A DNA stretch of 64,000 nucleotides, taken from Sulfitobacter sp043557345. GTDB lineage: Bacteria > Pseudomonadota > Alphaproteobacteria > Rhodobacterales > Rhodobacteraceae. A program made the translations under genes and the position numbers. Position 1 is the first letter of the stretch, and each line of letters opens with the position of its first letter. The DNA lies in contig NZ_JBIFFV010000008.1 in the NCBI RefSeq assembly GCF_043557345.1, positions 62,001-126,000 of the forward strand. Direction: 5' to 3'. The notes beneath the pieces were generated by a model that saw only the letters and a program-made list of their open reading frames with translations, searched no databases and was not told the DNA's origin. Positions 27,001 to 34,837 of the stretch are shown here, in pieces.

Positions 27001-28383
27001 GATTTCAATCGGTTCACCTTCGACAAAACGGATCTCGGCACTGCCGGTGATCGCATCGCCGATGGCCTCGGCGCTTGCCGGGTCGGTCAGCGTCAGACCC
27101 TCGGTGGCAAAGGTCACATCGCCGAGGAATTGCCCCAGACTGCCAAGGTTGCCTTCAAGAATACCGTCGAGCGCCAGTTGCGTCCGCGCGATTTGCAGCG
27201 CGCCCGTGTCCAGCCCGGTGATGTCGAAGGCGCCGTCAAAACGGTCGCCATCGGCGGCATCGTAATCCACCCGCAGGGTCACGGCCTCGACCCGCGTGCC
27301 CTCACCCGAGACCGGCAAAAGGGTCGAGGTGCCATCGGGGTTCGCGATCCGGCCCGAGATGTCGATCAGCGTCGGCCATTTCTCTTGATTCAATGTGACC
27401 TGCCCCTGCAGATCGACGGAATTCGCGGCAAGGGCAAAGCTGCTGACTTCTACCGCACCGTTGCTTTCCAGCAGCGCATCCAGTGCCAGCCGCACGTCCT
27501 CGCCGAAAAAGTCACGGTAGCGCGGGGCGAGCAGCGCAGTAATGTCGCCGCCGATATCGGCCTGAATGCGGCGGTCCGGTGTATCGCTGGCGCGGCGCGG
27601 GGCCTGCGTGCCAAGGGTCACCTGCCCGGCCAAACGCTCTTGTCCATCGGTGGCGATGGTCACATCGGTCGCGAAATCATCCAGCGGTCCTGCGCCTTTG
27701 ACGGTCATCTGCACCGAAGGCTGCCCCGGCAGGTTCAACAGTTTCGCGGCAATGCCTTCGGGGTCTTCGCTAAGGTTCAACAGTAGGTCCAGCACGCTTT
27801 CGGTACGGTCGAAATCCGCCTGAATGTCGAACTCACCCTTCTTGCCATCGGTGCGGCGGGCCTGAAAATCGACGATGCCCACCGTATCGGTCAGCCGCGC
27901 ATTGGCGCTCACCGAAAGCTGCGCCGCCTCGCCCAGGATCGGCTCGCCCAGGTTGATCTCATCCACCGAGAAATCCGCGATTTCGATGGAAACGGGCAGA
28001 TCGGGCAAGGCAAAGGGTTTGGCCTCTGCATCGGGCAGATCGACTTCGTTGCTGACCGGCAAGCGCTCGACATCCAGCCGCCCGGCGGTGAGTTGCTCGA
28101 CCTCCAGCCGTCCGCGCAGCAGGGCCGAACGGTTCCAATCCAGCACCACCTCTTCCAGCGTCAGCCAGACGCCATCGTCATCCGCAATCGTCATCCGGTC
28201 AAAGGAGGCCGCCGAACTCAGCGCCCCTGCGAATCCGTCGATGCTGACGGTGCGGCCCGCGCCGCTTAGCGCATCCTGAATGGTCCGGGTGAGAAAGCCC
28301 TTGTCATCATCCTGTGCCATCGCCGGTGTGAGGCAGGCCAAATAGACAAAGCTGGCGGTGAAAATCTGCAAAAACTGTCGCAT
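24043..28383 (-). CDS. tamB: Translocation and assembly module protein TamB
   Basis: 1446 residues. A signal anchor (QIFTASFVYLACLTPAMAQ) is followed by a very long beta-rich periplasmic region and the C-terminal DUF490/TamB domain, with the typical end ...SSIGIFFERDY. The family has bridge-like proteins spanning the periplasm, implicated in outer-membrane protein insertion with TamA and in phospholipid transport. Its ATG overlaps the tamA stop by one base (TAATG). Residues roughly 608-1025 consist of seven tandem repeats of about 60 residues (separate entry). Confidence 0.93.
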   Translation of the reverse strand: MRQFLQIFTASFVYLACLTPAMAQDDDKGFLTRTIQDALSGAGRTVSIDGFAGALSSAASFDRMTIADDDGVWLTLEEVVLDWNRSALLRGRLEVEQLTAGRLDVERLPVSNEVDLPDAEAKPFALPDLPVSIEIADFSVDEINLGEPILGEAAQLSVSANARLTDTVGIVDFQARRTDGKKGEFDIQADFDRTESVLDLLLNLSEDPEGIAAKLLNLPGQPSVQMTVKGAGPLDDFATDVTIATDGQERLAGQVTLGTQAPRRASDTPDRRIQADIGGDITALLAPRYRDFFGEDVRLALDALLESNGAVEVSSFALAANSVDLQGQVTLNQEKWPTLIDISGRIANPDGTSTLLPVSGEGTRVEAVTLRVDYDAADGDRFDGAFDITGLDTGALQIARTQLALDGILEGNLGSLGQFLGDVTFATEGLTLTDPASAEAIGDAITGSAEIRFVEGEPIEINGLTLSGEDYGLTGEAAIDGVDSGLLTQLKMTLEAQDISRFSALAGRDIAGATALALNGTVTPLGGMFDLAIAGGTDDLEIGIEQADAVLTGRTSLSMVAKRNETGTFLRDLELKNDALNLTGDVALRSEDSRAALDFTLADVGLVLPQYEGPIAVKATAVQEPRGWVVDAVTDGPYDAALTVSGLATGADAQIDFTADIPRIEDFLPEADITGPVTAKGALRQTPEGWEIDTDASGPLEAQASVKGLVTPRVDVAFDLSLPDIQPLVPQINGGVSASGTLEQAEQGFVVDTIANGPYDSRIAIEGLATGPDMALRFDLTLPDVSPLAPGVNGPLAAQGTVRQQESGIAVDVAASGPYGSSAVVEGLATGPNMALSFDLSVPDLSPIAPGVNGPLSASGDIRQTDDGIAVDVSADGPYGSRAMVEGLVTGEVSLRFDVSVPNVNPLVPSVTGSFAANGVARQTENGVVLDASASGPYGARATVEGLVTGPNAAVDFQLNMPDIGALVEQVNGPLSVAGSARREGEAWRIDTNANGPAGTQATVAGLVNPDGTLNLDIAGNAPLGLSRPFLAPRNLQGQARFDLQINGPAELSSVSGRITTSGATFTAPNLRVALRGIDADIQLGNNRAQLNVTGQAVDGGALRVAGAITLTPALPADISVTLRNLVYADPSLYSTTLNGDLRLAGPLSGGAQITGVINAGETNIQVPATGLTSIGDIPQITHVNAPADVLATRRKAGLEGAEAGDDPAAEASGPGFGLNLQLNAPNRIYVRGRGLDAELGGALNLSGTTNRIISAGRFELIRGRLDILGKRFLLDEGSVQFQGDFIPYIRFVTSTDTEAGEVRVIVSGPANEPEVTFESTPAAPQDEVLSQLLFGRNISEISAFQALQLASAVATLAGRGGEGVIGNLREGFGLDDLDVTTTDDGATALRLGKYLTDNIYTDVTAASDGTGEVSLNLDITESLTAKGTLGSDGESSIGIFFERDY
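25310..26560 (-). repeat. Seven tandem ~60-residue protein repeats in TamB
   Basis: Each unit of about 178 bases encodes [VI]NGPLSASG-x(3)-RQ-x(3)-G-x(4)-D-x(3)-GPYG-x(4)-VEGL-[AV]TGP-x(3)-L-x-FDLSVPD-x(2)-PL-x-PG. The middle units (third to sixth) are most alike; the first and last are diverged. The period and consensus are read directly from the translation. Confidence 0.85.
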
Positions 28384-30197
28384 TAAAACGCCTGTCCAAT
28401 CCCGATATAGACTTGGAAATCTTCGTCAACGTCCGGCCCCGATGTGGGCACGGCCACGTCCAGCCGGATTGGCCCGATGCCCGTGGCATAGCGCAGACCT
28501 AGACCCGCGCCTGAGTGCCAAGTGCCTGATCCGTCGTAGAGTTCTTCCGACCCGATATAGCCCGCATCGGCAAAGCCCACGACGCCGATCTTCTCGGTCA
28601 GGGCCACGCGCGCCTCTGCGGAAAGCCCGACAAAGCTGCGCCCGCCCACGGTGTCGCCGCTTGGCAGATCAACACCGAGCGACTGATAGGGCTGCCCGCG
28701 CACGGTGCCGCCCCCGCCGGAGTAAAAGAGGTAATCCGCCGGCGCTTCGGACAGATCCGGCCCCGCGACCGAGCCAAGCTGCCCCCGGAAAGCCAGCGTC
28801 ACCGGGCGCTCCGTCCCGAAGCTGCGGTAGTAGCGCGCATCCAGATAAGTGCGCAGACCGCTTTCAGAGCCCGACAGAGCAACGAAAGGCGTGATGTTGG
28901 CATCGATGTAATAGCCTTCGGTCGCGTCCAACTCCTTGTCGCGATAGTCGAACTCGGCTCCCAGCGGCAGGGTCAGCAGGGTGTATTGGTTGGTGCCGAA
29001 GGCGTCTTCGGTCTCGGCCACACGCAGGCCGAGGCCCGCGGAATAGGTGCGGTTTTGATTGGCGATCCGCTCGATCCCCGCTTCTAAATCCAGCTGGCGC
29101 GAGAAATAGTTCACCTCGTCAAGCTGTTCCAATGTGGCCAGCGCGTAGAAATTGGTATCTTCATTAAAGGTCGCCGGGCGTTCGAACCGGGCGGAGAGCG
29201 TATAGTCCTCGCCCCCCGAATTGCCGCCGATCCCTTCGATCTCAGCCGAGAGGCGCAGCCGTTCGGCCCCGCCCAGCAGATTGCGGTGCAGCCAGAAGGT
29301 GCTTAGCGTCAGCCCTTCGAGCGAGGACAGTTCCGCGCCAAAGCCAAAGCGGTGCTTGGGCGCTTCGGTCACCTGCGCGGTGATGGGCAGCGTGTCGTTG
29401 GGGCCGATCCGATCCGCCTCGATCAGGGACACGGCATCGAACGCGCCGGTGCGGCGCAGCCTCTCGGTGGCCAGTTCCAACTCTTCGGGAGAGAAGACCT
29501 CCCCCTCCGGCAGGCCCGCGATCTCGATCAGCCGCGCGGTGCGCACGTCTTGGTTGCCAGTCACGGTCAGCGCGCCAAAGCGCAGCTTTGGCCCCGGTGC
29601 CAGCCGCAGGGCAGCGTCGATCTGGCGGAGGCGGTGTTTGGCGACAAGATCTTGATCCGCCAATGCCGCCTTCGCGTGGCCCACATCACGCCAGCCGCTC
29701 ACCCCGGCCGAGACGGTTTCCTTCAGGACGCCAAGGCTCGCGGTCTGCCCGGTGGCGAAGCCCTCAGGCAATTCGGTGCCCGGCGCGATGGGCGCGATGC
29801 GGGCCGCGCCAAAGCGGAACTTCGGCCCCGGGTCCACCGTGATCACGGCCCGGTCGATGCGGCGCGGCGGTTGCACAGGGGGAATCGCCGCGGCATCGAC
29901 GCCATCCAATGTGATCTTGAGCGTCGGCCCGAAATACCCGTTGTCGTAGAGCAGCGCCAAAAGCCGCCCATAATCGGCCTGTGCCGCGGCAACCAATTCC
30001 TGCGGCGTGGCAGGCTCGGCATCCTCGTCAGTCTGTTCGGCCAACAAGGACCCATCGCGTAGCGTGGCATAGAGGTCCGAATCCGCCGCGATGCCCGTGA
30101 TGGCCAGTTCGGCGGCCTGTGCCGCCGCCCCCCCGCCAAGAAGTAGTCCAAGAGCGAGACAAAGCGCCGCCCCTTGAGTCTGCCCTTGTTGCGCCAC
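28383..30197 (-). CDS. tamA: Outer-membrane assembly protein TamA (Omp85 family)
   Basis: 604 residues from GTG 30197 with a strong AAGGAGGG site. Signal peptide: AALCLALGLLLGGGAAAQAAE. Residues about 30-270 form three POTRA-like domains, e.g. LRFGALTVTGNQDVRTARLIEIAGLPEGEVFSP. The rest is a 16-strand barrel of the Omp85 family ending in an aromatic strand (FQVYIGIGQAF), with the family segment GGGTVRGQPYQSLG near residue 495. It works with TamB in outer-membrane biogenesis and is upstream of tamB in one operon. Confidence 0.93.
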   Translation of the reverse strand: MAQQGQTQGAALCLALGLLLGGGAAAQAAELAITGIAADSDLYATLRDGSLLAEQTDEDAEPATPQELVAAAQADYGRLLALLYDNGYFGPTLKITLDGVDAAAIPPVQPPRRIDRAVITVDPGPKFRFGAARIAPIAPGTELPEGFATGQTASLGVLKETVSAGVSGWRDVGHAKAALADQDLVAKHRLRQIDAALRLAPGPKLRFGALTVTGNQDVRTARLIEIAGLPEGEVFSPEELELATERLRRTGAFDAVSLIEADRIGPNDTLPITAQVTEAPKHRFGFGAELSSLEGLTLSTFWLHRNLLGGAERLRLSAEIEGIGGNSGGEDYTLSARFERPATFNEDTNFYALATLEQLDEVNYFSRQLDLEAGIERIANQNRTYSAGLGLRVAETEDAFGTNQYTLLTLPLGAEFDYRDKELDATEGYYIDANITPFVALSGSESGLRTYLDARYYRSFGTERPVTLAFRGQLGSVAGPDLSEAPADYLFYSGGGGTVRGQPYQSLGVDLPSGDTVGGRSFVGLSAEARVALTEKIGVVGFADAGYIGSEELYDGSGTWHSGAGLGLRYATGIGPIRLDVAVPTSGPDVDEDFQVYIGIGQAF

Positions 30198-30462
30198 GCG
30201 CTACCCTCCTTGCGTTTCGTCACCCCGGTTTTCGCGCCGGTTCTCCTTTGCCCGCCCAAACGGGCCTTATTCTCAGCCACCGTTAAACGGCATTGCCGCC
30301 TTGGCTGCAAACACTCTGCCGGGGGAATCGCGCGATGAGAACGGCCTGCCCCGCCCCGCGCAGGTATGACGCGCGAAATCGGCAAGATACCGCGCAGCAG
30401 GAGTGTAGGCTGACCACGGCAAGAGACGAGGGCAAAATCAATTTTTCTTTCAGGGGGTCCGA

Positions 30463-30488
30463 CCATCGCTTTGCATGGCAAAGCATGG
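30463..30488 (-). other. Hairpin abutting the tRNA-Leu 3' end
   Basis: CCAT-GCTTTGC-CAT-GCAAAGC-(G)-ATGG on the leftward strand gives an 11-bp stem with a single bulge and a 3-base loop directly after the tRNA CCA. No T-run follows, so it is probably a 3'-trailer structure for tRNA processing rather than an intrinsic terminator. Confidence 0.45.
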
Positions 30489-30574
30489 TGGTGCGGTCGG
30501 AGAGACTCGAACTCTCACGGGTGTTACCCCACAGCGACCTCAACGCTGCGCGTCTACCATTCCGCCACGACCGC
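30489..30574 (-). tRNA. tRNA-Leu (anticodon GAG)
   Basis: 86 bases including an encoded CCA. Acceptor GCGGTCG pairs with CGACCGC and the discriminator is A. The anticodon stem-loop CAGCG-TTGAGGT-CGCTG gives anticodon GAG, reading CUC/CUU. A long variable arm (TGGGGTAACACCC) marks it as a class II tRNA, and the T-arm is AGAGTTCGAGTCTCT. Confidence 0.96.
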
Positions 30575-30794
30575 ACGCCATGGTTGGTGGGCGGGGTTTA
30601 GCCAAAGACCAAGGGCTTGTGAAGAGGCAATCTGCAAATTTTTTCAAAGCGTTTCAGAAAGCGGGTTTAGCCCCCGATTTTCCGCAAGCGCCACCCTGAT
30701 CACAATCCCCTTACCGCCATGCAATCTAACGGCTCAACCGTTGAAAGCGCGCGTTCGGCAGGTCATCTGTGAGGCAAGCAACAAGGATCACGCC

Positions 30795-31475
30795 ATGCCC
30801 GCAGACACCGCCACCCCCACAGATACCCCCACCGTACAGATCGACATCGTATCGGATGTGATGTGCCCTTGGTGTATCGTGGGCTACAAGCAACTTGAGC
30901 AAGCGCTCGGCACGGTTGGCGTTGGCGCTTTTGTGCGTTGGCACCCCTTTGAGTTGAACCCGCAGATGGCCGCCGAGGGTCAGAACATGGCCGAACATCT
31001 GGCCGAGAAATACGGCTCCACCCCTGCCCAATCGGTCGAGAATCGCAAGCGGCTGACCCAGCTGGGCCAAGACTTGGGCTTTACCTTCAACTTTTCCGAC
31101 TACACGCGGATGCAAAACACCTTTGCCGCACATCAACTGCTGACATGGGCGCAGGTTCAAGGGCTGCAACACCCGCTGAAGATGGCCCTTTTTGACGCGC
31201 ATTTCACCCAAGGGCGCAATGTGAACGATACCGATGTCCTTGCCGATATCGCAGCATCCGTCGGGTTGGACCGGGATGAGGCGCGCGAGGTGCTCCGCAG
31301 CGGCAGCTTTGCCGAGCAGACCCGCGAAGCGCAGCAATTCTGGACATCGCGCGGCATCTCCGGCGTGCCGTCGATGATTTTCGAGGGCAAATACCTGATC
31401 ACCGGGGCGCAGGGGGCTGAAAACTACGCCCAACTCCTGCGCAAGGTCTTGGAGGAACGCAACGCCCCCGCCTAA
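30795..31475 (+). CDS. DsbA family oxidoreductase (FrnE-like)
   Basis: 226 residues from ATG 30795, with AAGGA upstream. There is no signal peptide, so it is cytoplasmic. The thioredoxin-fold active site is SDVMCPWCIVG (Cys24, Cys27), followed by an alpha-helical insertion and the cis-proline loop SGVPSM, ending in FEGKYLITGAQ. This is the FrnE/2-hydroxychromene isomerase-like branch of DsbA proteins, thought to handle disulfide chemistry in the cytosol, often under oxidative stress. It lies upstream of lipB on the same strand with a 45-base gap. Confidence 0.9.
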   Translation: MPADTATPTDTPTVQIDIVSDVMCPWCIVGYKQLEQALGTVGVGAFVRWHPFELNPQMAAEGQNMAEHLAEKYGSTPAQSVENRKRLTQLGQDLGFTFNFSDYTRMQNTFAAHQLLTWAQVQGLQHPLKMALFDAHFTQGRNVNDTDVLADIAASVGLDRDEAREVLRSGSFAEQTREAQQFWTSRGISGVPSMIFEGKYLITGAQGAENYAQLLRKVLEERNAPA

Positions 31476-31520
31476 CCGGTGCCTCTGGCGGCGCGGCGCG
31501 AGTCTTGCTAAAGCATCCCC

Positions 31521-32201
31521 ATGGTTGAATGGATCATCACCGACGGCTTGACCGATTACCGCAGCGCCGAGGCGTGGATGGAGGCACGTGCCACCGCCAT
31601 CGCCGCCGGCGAGGCCGAGGAATGCATCTGGCTGGTCGAGCATCCCCCGCTCTATACCGCCGGCACCTCGGCGCGGTCCGAAGACCTGACAGAGCCCGAC
31701 CGCTTTCCCGTCTACCCCACCCGGCGCGGCGGGCAGTATACCTACCACGGGCCGGGGCAACGTGTGGCCTATGTCATGCTCAACGTCGCCGCCCGGGGCC
31801 GCGACGTGCGCTGTTTTGTGCGTCAGCTCGAAAATTGGGTCATCGCCACTTTGGATCAGTTCAACCTGCGCGGCGAAATTCGCCCCGGTCGCGTGGGCGT
31901 TTGGGTGCAACGGCCCGAGAAACCCGCCCAGCCCGATGGCAGCCCCGCCGAAGACAAGATCGCCGCCATTGGAATCAGGCTGCGCAAATGGGTCAGCTTC
32001 CACGGCATCAGCATCAATGTGGAGCCGGACCTCAGCCATTTTGGCGGCATCGTTCCCTGCGGCATCACGAACCACGGGGTGACCTCACTGGTTGATCTGG
32101 GCCTGCCCGTCACGATGGACGATGTCGATCTCGCCCTGCGCGCCACCTTTGATGAGGTCTTTGCCAGCGACCCCACAGGCAGCTGCGACATCACCCCCTA
32201 A
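31521..32201 (+). CDS. lipB: Octanoyl-[ACP]:protein N-octanoyltransferase
   Basis: 226 residues. The family motifs RRGGQYTYHGPGQ (residues 68-80), KIAAIGIRLRKW (Lys156) and GGIVPCGI (Cys180) are intact; Lys and Cys form the catalytic dyad. LipB moves octanoate from acyl carrier protein to lipoyl domains of 2-oxoacid dehydrogenases and GcvH. It lies between the DsbA-like gene and ctaD. Confidence 0.95.
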   Translation: MVEWIITDGLTDYRSAEAWMEARATAIAAGEAEECIWLVEHPPLYTAGTSARSEDLTEPDRFPVYPTRRGGQYTYHGPGQRVAYVMLNVAARGRDVRCFVRQLENWVIATLDQFNLRGEIRPGRVGVWVQRPEKPAQPDGSPAEDKIAAIGIRLRKWVSFHGISINVEPDLSHFGGIVPCGITNHGVTSLVDLGLPVTMDDVDLALRATFDEVFASDPTGSCDITP

Positions 32202-32387
32202 CAGCGGCAAAGCACGCACCAAGCGCCCCAAAGGCCGGATTTTACGGCGACAGCCACAGCGCAAAAAATACCCACCCTGCGACCATCGCGCCCATTGCCC
32301 CCGCGAGACGGTCGCTCTAAAACGGGCGCGACACCGCATGTGCCGCCTATGGCGCCATGTGTCCAATTCATTTGCAGGAGGCACCGC

Positions 32388-34061
32388 ATGGCAGACGCAG
32401 CCATTCACGGCCAAGATCATCACGACGACCGGGGGTTCTTTACCCGGTGGTTCATGTCCACCAACCACAAAGATATCGGTATTCTGTACCTTATCGTCTC
32501 GGCCTTGGTCGGTCTTATTTCGGTGGCATTCACCGTCTACATGCGCCTTGAGCTCATGGATCCGGGCGTTCAATACATGTGTATGGAAGGTGCGCGTTTC
32601 ATCGCGGATAGCTCTGCCGCCTGTACGCCAAACGGTCACCTGTGGAACGTGCTGATCACCGGCCACGGCATCCTAATGATGTTCTTCGTCGTGATTCCCG
32701 CGCTCTTCGGCGGTTTCGGCAACTACTTCATGCCGCTGCAAATCGGCGCGCCGGACATGGCCTTCCCGCGGATGAACAACCTCAGCTTCTGGCTCTATGT
32801 CGCGGGCACCACCCTCGCGGTCTGCTCGCTGCTGACACCCGGCGGCAACGGTCAGCTCGGCTCCGGCGTGGGCTGGGTGCTCTACCCGCCGCTTTCGGTC
32901 CGCGAAGCGGGCATGTCGATGGACTTCGCGATCTTCGCGGTGCACGTCTCCGGTGCCTCCTCGATCCTCGGCGCGATCAATATGATCACCACCTTCCTGA
33001 ACATGCGTGCCCCCGGCATGACCCTGTTCAAAGTGCCGCTCTTCGCATGGTCGATCTTCGTCACAAGCTGGCTGATCCTCCTGTCCCTGCCGGTTCTGGC
33101 GGGCGCGATCACCATGCTCTTGATGGACCGCAACTTCGGCTTCGCCTTCTTTGACCCCGCAGGCGGTGGTGATCCGATCCTCTACCAGCACATCCTGTGG
33201 TTCTTCGGCCACCCCGAAGTCTACATCATCATCCTGCCGGGCTTCGGCATCATCTCCCACGTCATCGCGACCTTCTCGCGCAAACCGGTCTTCGGCTACC
33301 TGCCGATGGTCTGGGCAATCATCGCGATCGGCGCTCTGGGCTTCGTCGTCTGGGCGCACCACATGTACACCGTGGGCATGACCCTGAACCAGCAGGCCTA
33401 CTTCATGCTGGCCACCATGGTCATCGCGGTGCCAACGGGGGTAAAGGTCTTCAGCTGGATCGCCACCATGTGGGGCGGCTCGATCGAGTTCAAAACACCG
33501 ATGCTCTGGGCCTTCGGCTTCCTGTTCCTCTTCACCGTCGGTGGCGTCACCGGCATCGTGCTGAGCCAGGCCGCCGTGGACCGCGCCTATCACGACACCT
33601 ACTACGTCGTGGCACACTTCCACTACGTGATGTCGCTCGGCGCCGTCTTCGCCATCTTCGCGGGCATCTACTTCTACCTGCCCAAGATGACAGGCCGTAT
33701 GTACCCCGAATGGGCAGGCAAGCTGCACTTCTGGGCAATGTTCATCGGTGCCAACCTGACCTTCTTCCCGCAGCACTTCCTGGGCCGCCAGGGCATGCCA
33801 CGCCGCTACATCGACTATCCTGAGGCATTCGCCTACTGGAACCAGTGGTCCTCGATCGGCGCCTTCCTCAGCTTCGCCTCCTTCCTCTTCTTCTTCGGGG
33901 TGATGGCCTACACGCTGACCCGCGGCGCACGCTCCACCGCGAACAACCCGTGGAACGAATTCGCGGATACCCTGGAATGGACCCTGCCCAGTCCGCCGCC
34001 CGAACACACGTTCGAGCAGCTCCCGAAACAGGAAGACTGGGACAAGCAGCACAGCCACTAA
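32388..34061 (+). CDS. ctaD: Cytochrome c oxidase subunit I (aa3 type)
   Basis: 557 residues from ATG 32388, with GCAGGAGG upstream; a longer frame is less likely. There are twelve membrane helices. Heme and CuB ligand motifs are intact: HGILMMFF, WFFGHPEVYIIILPGFG (the His-Tyr crosslink region), WAHHMYTVG and AHFHYVMSLG. It carries the oxygen-reducing site of the terminal oxidase. The gene stands alone: subunits II and III and the assembly genes are not adjacent, as is usual in Rhodobacterales. Confidence 0.97.
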   Translation: MADAAIHGQDHHDDRGFFTRWFMSTNHKDIGILYLIVSALVGLISVAFTVYMRLELMDPGVQYMCMEGARFIADSSAACTPNGHLWNVLITGHGILMMFFVVIPALFGGFGNYFMPLQIGAPDMAFPRMNNLSFWLYVAGTTLAVCSLLTPGGNGQLGSGVGWVLYPPLSVREAGMSMDFAIFAVHVSGASSILGAINMITTFLNMRAPGMTLFKVPLFAWSIFVTSWLILLSLPVLAGAITMLLMDRNFGFAFFDPAGGGDPILYQHILWFFGHPEVYIIILPGFGIISHVIATFSRKPVFGYLPMVWAIIAIGALGFVVWAHHMYTVGMTLNQQAYFMLATMVIAVPTGVKVFSWIATMWGGSIEFKTPMLWAFGFLFLFTVGGVTGIVLSQAAVDRAYHDTYYVVAHFHYVMSLGAVFAIFAGIYFYLPKMTGRMYPEWAGKLHFWAMFIGANLTFFPQHFLGRQGMPRRYIDYPEAFAYWNQWSSIGAFLSFASFLFFFGVMAYTLTRGARSTANNPWNEFADTLEWTLPSPPPEHTFEQLPKQEDWDKQHSH

Positions 34062-34077
34062 GCTGACCCAACCCAAC

Positions 34078-34110
34078 AAAGGCCCCGTTTCCGCGGGGCC
34101 TTTTCTTTTT
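34078..34110 (+). terminator. ctaD terminator
   Basis: AAAGGCCCCG - TTTC - CGCGGGGCC followed by TTTTCTTTTT, 17 bases after the ctaD stop: a strong rho-independent terminator. Confidence 0.9.
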
Positions 34111-34235
34111 CCGCCACAGGCCCTCCGCGATCGCCACCACCCCCTTATCTTCATCCTTTCTCAAATACCCTCGGGGGTCCGGGGGCAGAGCCCCCGCCTT
34201 GCGCAAATTTTTCTACCAAAAACCGCATTTCCCTC

Positions 34236-34264
34236 TTGAAGCCCCCCGCCCCAATAGGTATCTC
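34236..34264 (+). promoter_or_regulatory. Promoter of the first tRNA-Gly
   Basis: TTGAAG, 17-base spacer, TATCTC; transcription would begin a few bases before the tRNA at 34283. The second tRNA-Gly copy has the same layout, which supports the call. Confidence 0.6.
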
Positions 34265-34282
34265 GCCCTCACCAGACGGTAA

Positions 34283-34357
34283 GCGGGCGTAGCTCAGGGG
34301 TAGAGCATAACCTTGCCAAGGTTAGGGTCGGGCGTTCGAATCGCCTCGCCCGCTCCA
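34283..34357 (+). tRNA. tRNA-Gly (anticodon GCC), copy 1
   Basis: 75 bases with encoded CCA. Acceptor GCGGGCG pairs with CGCCCGC; anticodon arm ACCTT-GCC-AAGGT; T-arm CGGGCGTTCGAATCGCCT. Identical in sequence to copy 2 at 34512. Confidence 0.97.
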
Positions 34358-34370
34358 TCTGGACTTCACA

Positions 34371-34403
34371 GGGTCGCATCTTCGGATGCGGCCCTTTGTG
34401 TTT
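34371..34403 (+). terminator. Terminator after tRNA-Gly copy 1
   Basis: GGGTCGCATC - TTCG - GATGCGGCCC (one G-U pair) followed by TTTGTGTTTT. It separates the two tRNA-Gly copies, so each is its own transcription unit. Confidence 0.8.
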
Positions 34404-34465
34404 TCCGCCCCCAAAACCTTCCCAAAAAAACTGCCGCGCGACGCTCAGATCGCTTCATTTCCCTC

Positions 34466-34494
34466 TTGCAGCCCCCAGCGGGAATGGGTATTCC
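34466..34494 (+). promoter_or_regulatory. Promoter of the second tRNA-Gly
   Basis: TTGCAG, 17-base spacer, TATTCC, placed 17 bases before the tRNA. About 50 bases upstream of each copy are similar (CATTTCCCTCTTG...CAGCCCC...CCTCACCA), so the promoter was duplicated with the gene. Confidence 0.6.
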
Positions 34495-34511
34495 CCCCTC
34501 ACCAACCGGAT

Positions 34512-34586
34512 GCGGGCGTAGCTCAGGGGTAGAGCATAACCTTGCCAAGGTTAGGGTCGGGCGTTCGAATCGCCTCGCCCGCTCCA
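34512..34586 (+). tRNA. tRNA-Gly (anticodon GCC), copy 2
   Basis: 75 bases, identical to copy 1 including CCA. The start-to-start distance is 229 bases. Confidence 0.97.
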
Positions 34587-34615
34587 GGTTGATCCTACCA
34601 CCCCGTAGGAAACGC

Positions 34616-34640
34616 AAAGCCGCCCTTCGTGGCGGCTTTT
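34616..34640 (+). terminator. Terminator after tRNA-Gly copy 2
   Basis: AAAGCCGCC - CTTCGT - GGCGGCTTTT, a rho-independent hairpin about 30 bases after the tRNA. Confidence 0.85.
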
Positions 34641-34659
34641 GTGTATCGAAAACCCGCAT

Positions 34660-34750
34660 AAAAAAACGCCCCATGGCGAACACGGGGCGTAAGGTACGGA
34701 ACGAGGGACAGTAGGTGGCCGGCAGGCGTTCCGAGCCTGCGGTCACCTTT
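34660..34750 (-). ncRNA. Candidate small RNA between rlmB and tRNA-Gly
   Basis: Leftward, about 90 bases. Its 5' part folds as a long stem (GGTGACCGCAGGC with GCCTGCCGGCCACC, a few bulges). Its 3' end is a strong terminator: ACGCCCCGTG - TTCGC - CATGGGGCGT, then seven Ts. TTGAAA at 34773-34778 with TAAATT/AATTTA about 15-17 bases on may be its promoter. No open frame with a ribosome site fits. The alternative is that it is the long 3' UTR of rlmB, whose stop is about 90 bases upstream. I do not recognise a named RNA family. Confidence 0.5.
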
Positions 34751-34837
34751 AAATTTAGGAAGCCTTGGCTGTTTTCAAAGGGGCCGCGCCCTGCGGTGCC
34801 GCCCCCTGCCCGGTTCTAAGCCAGTTCTTGCCGATTC

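Noticed and set aside
32242..32295. A 17-residue hydrophobic frame (leftward, ends FFALWLSP) between lipB and ctaD
   Set aside because: Looks protein-like but has a stop shortly upstream and no ribosome site; possibly a remnant. Too short to call.
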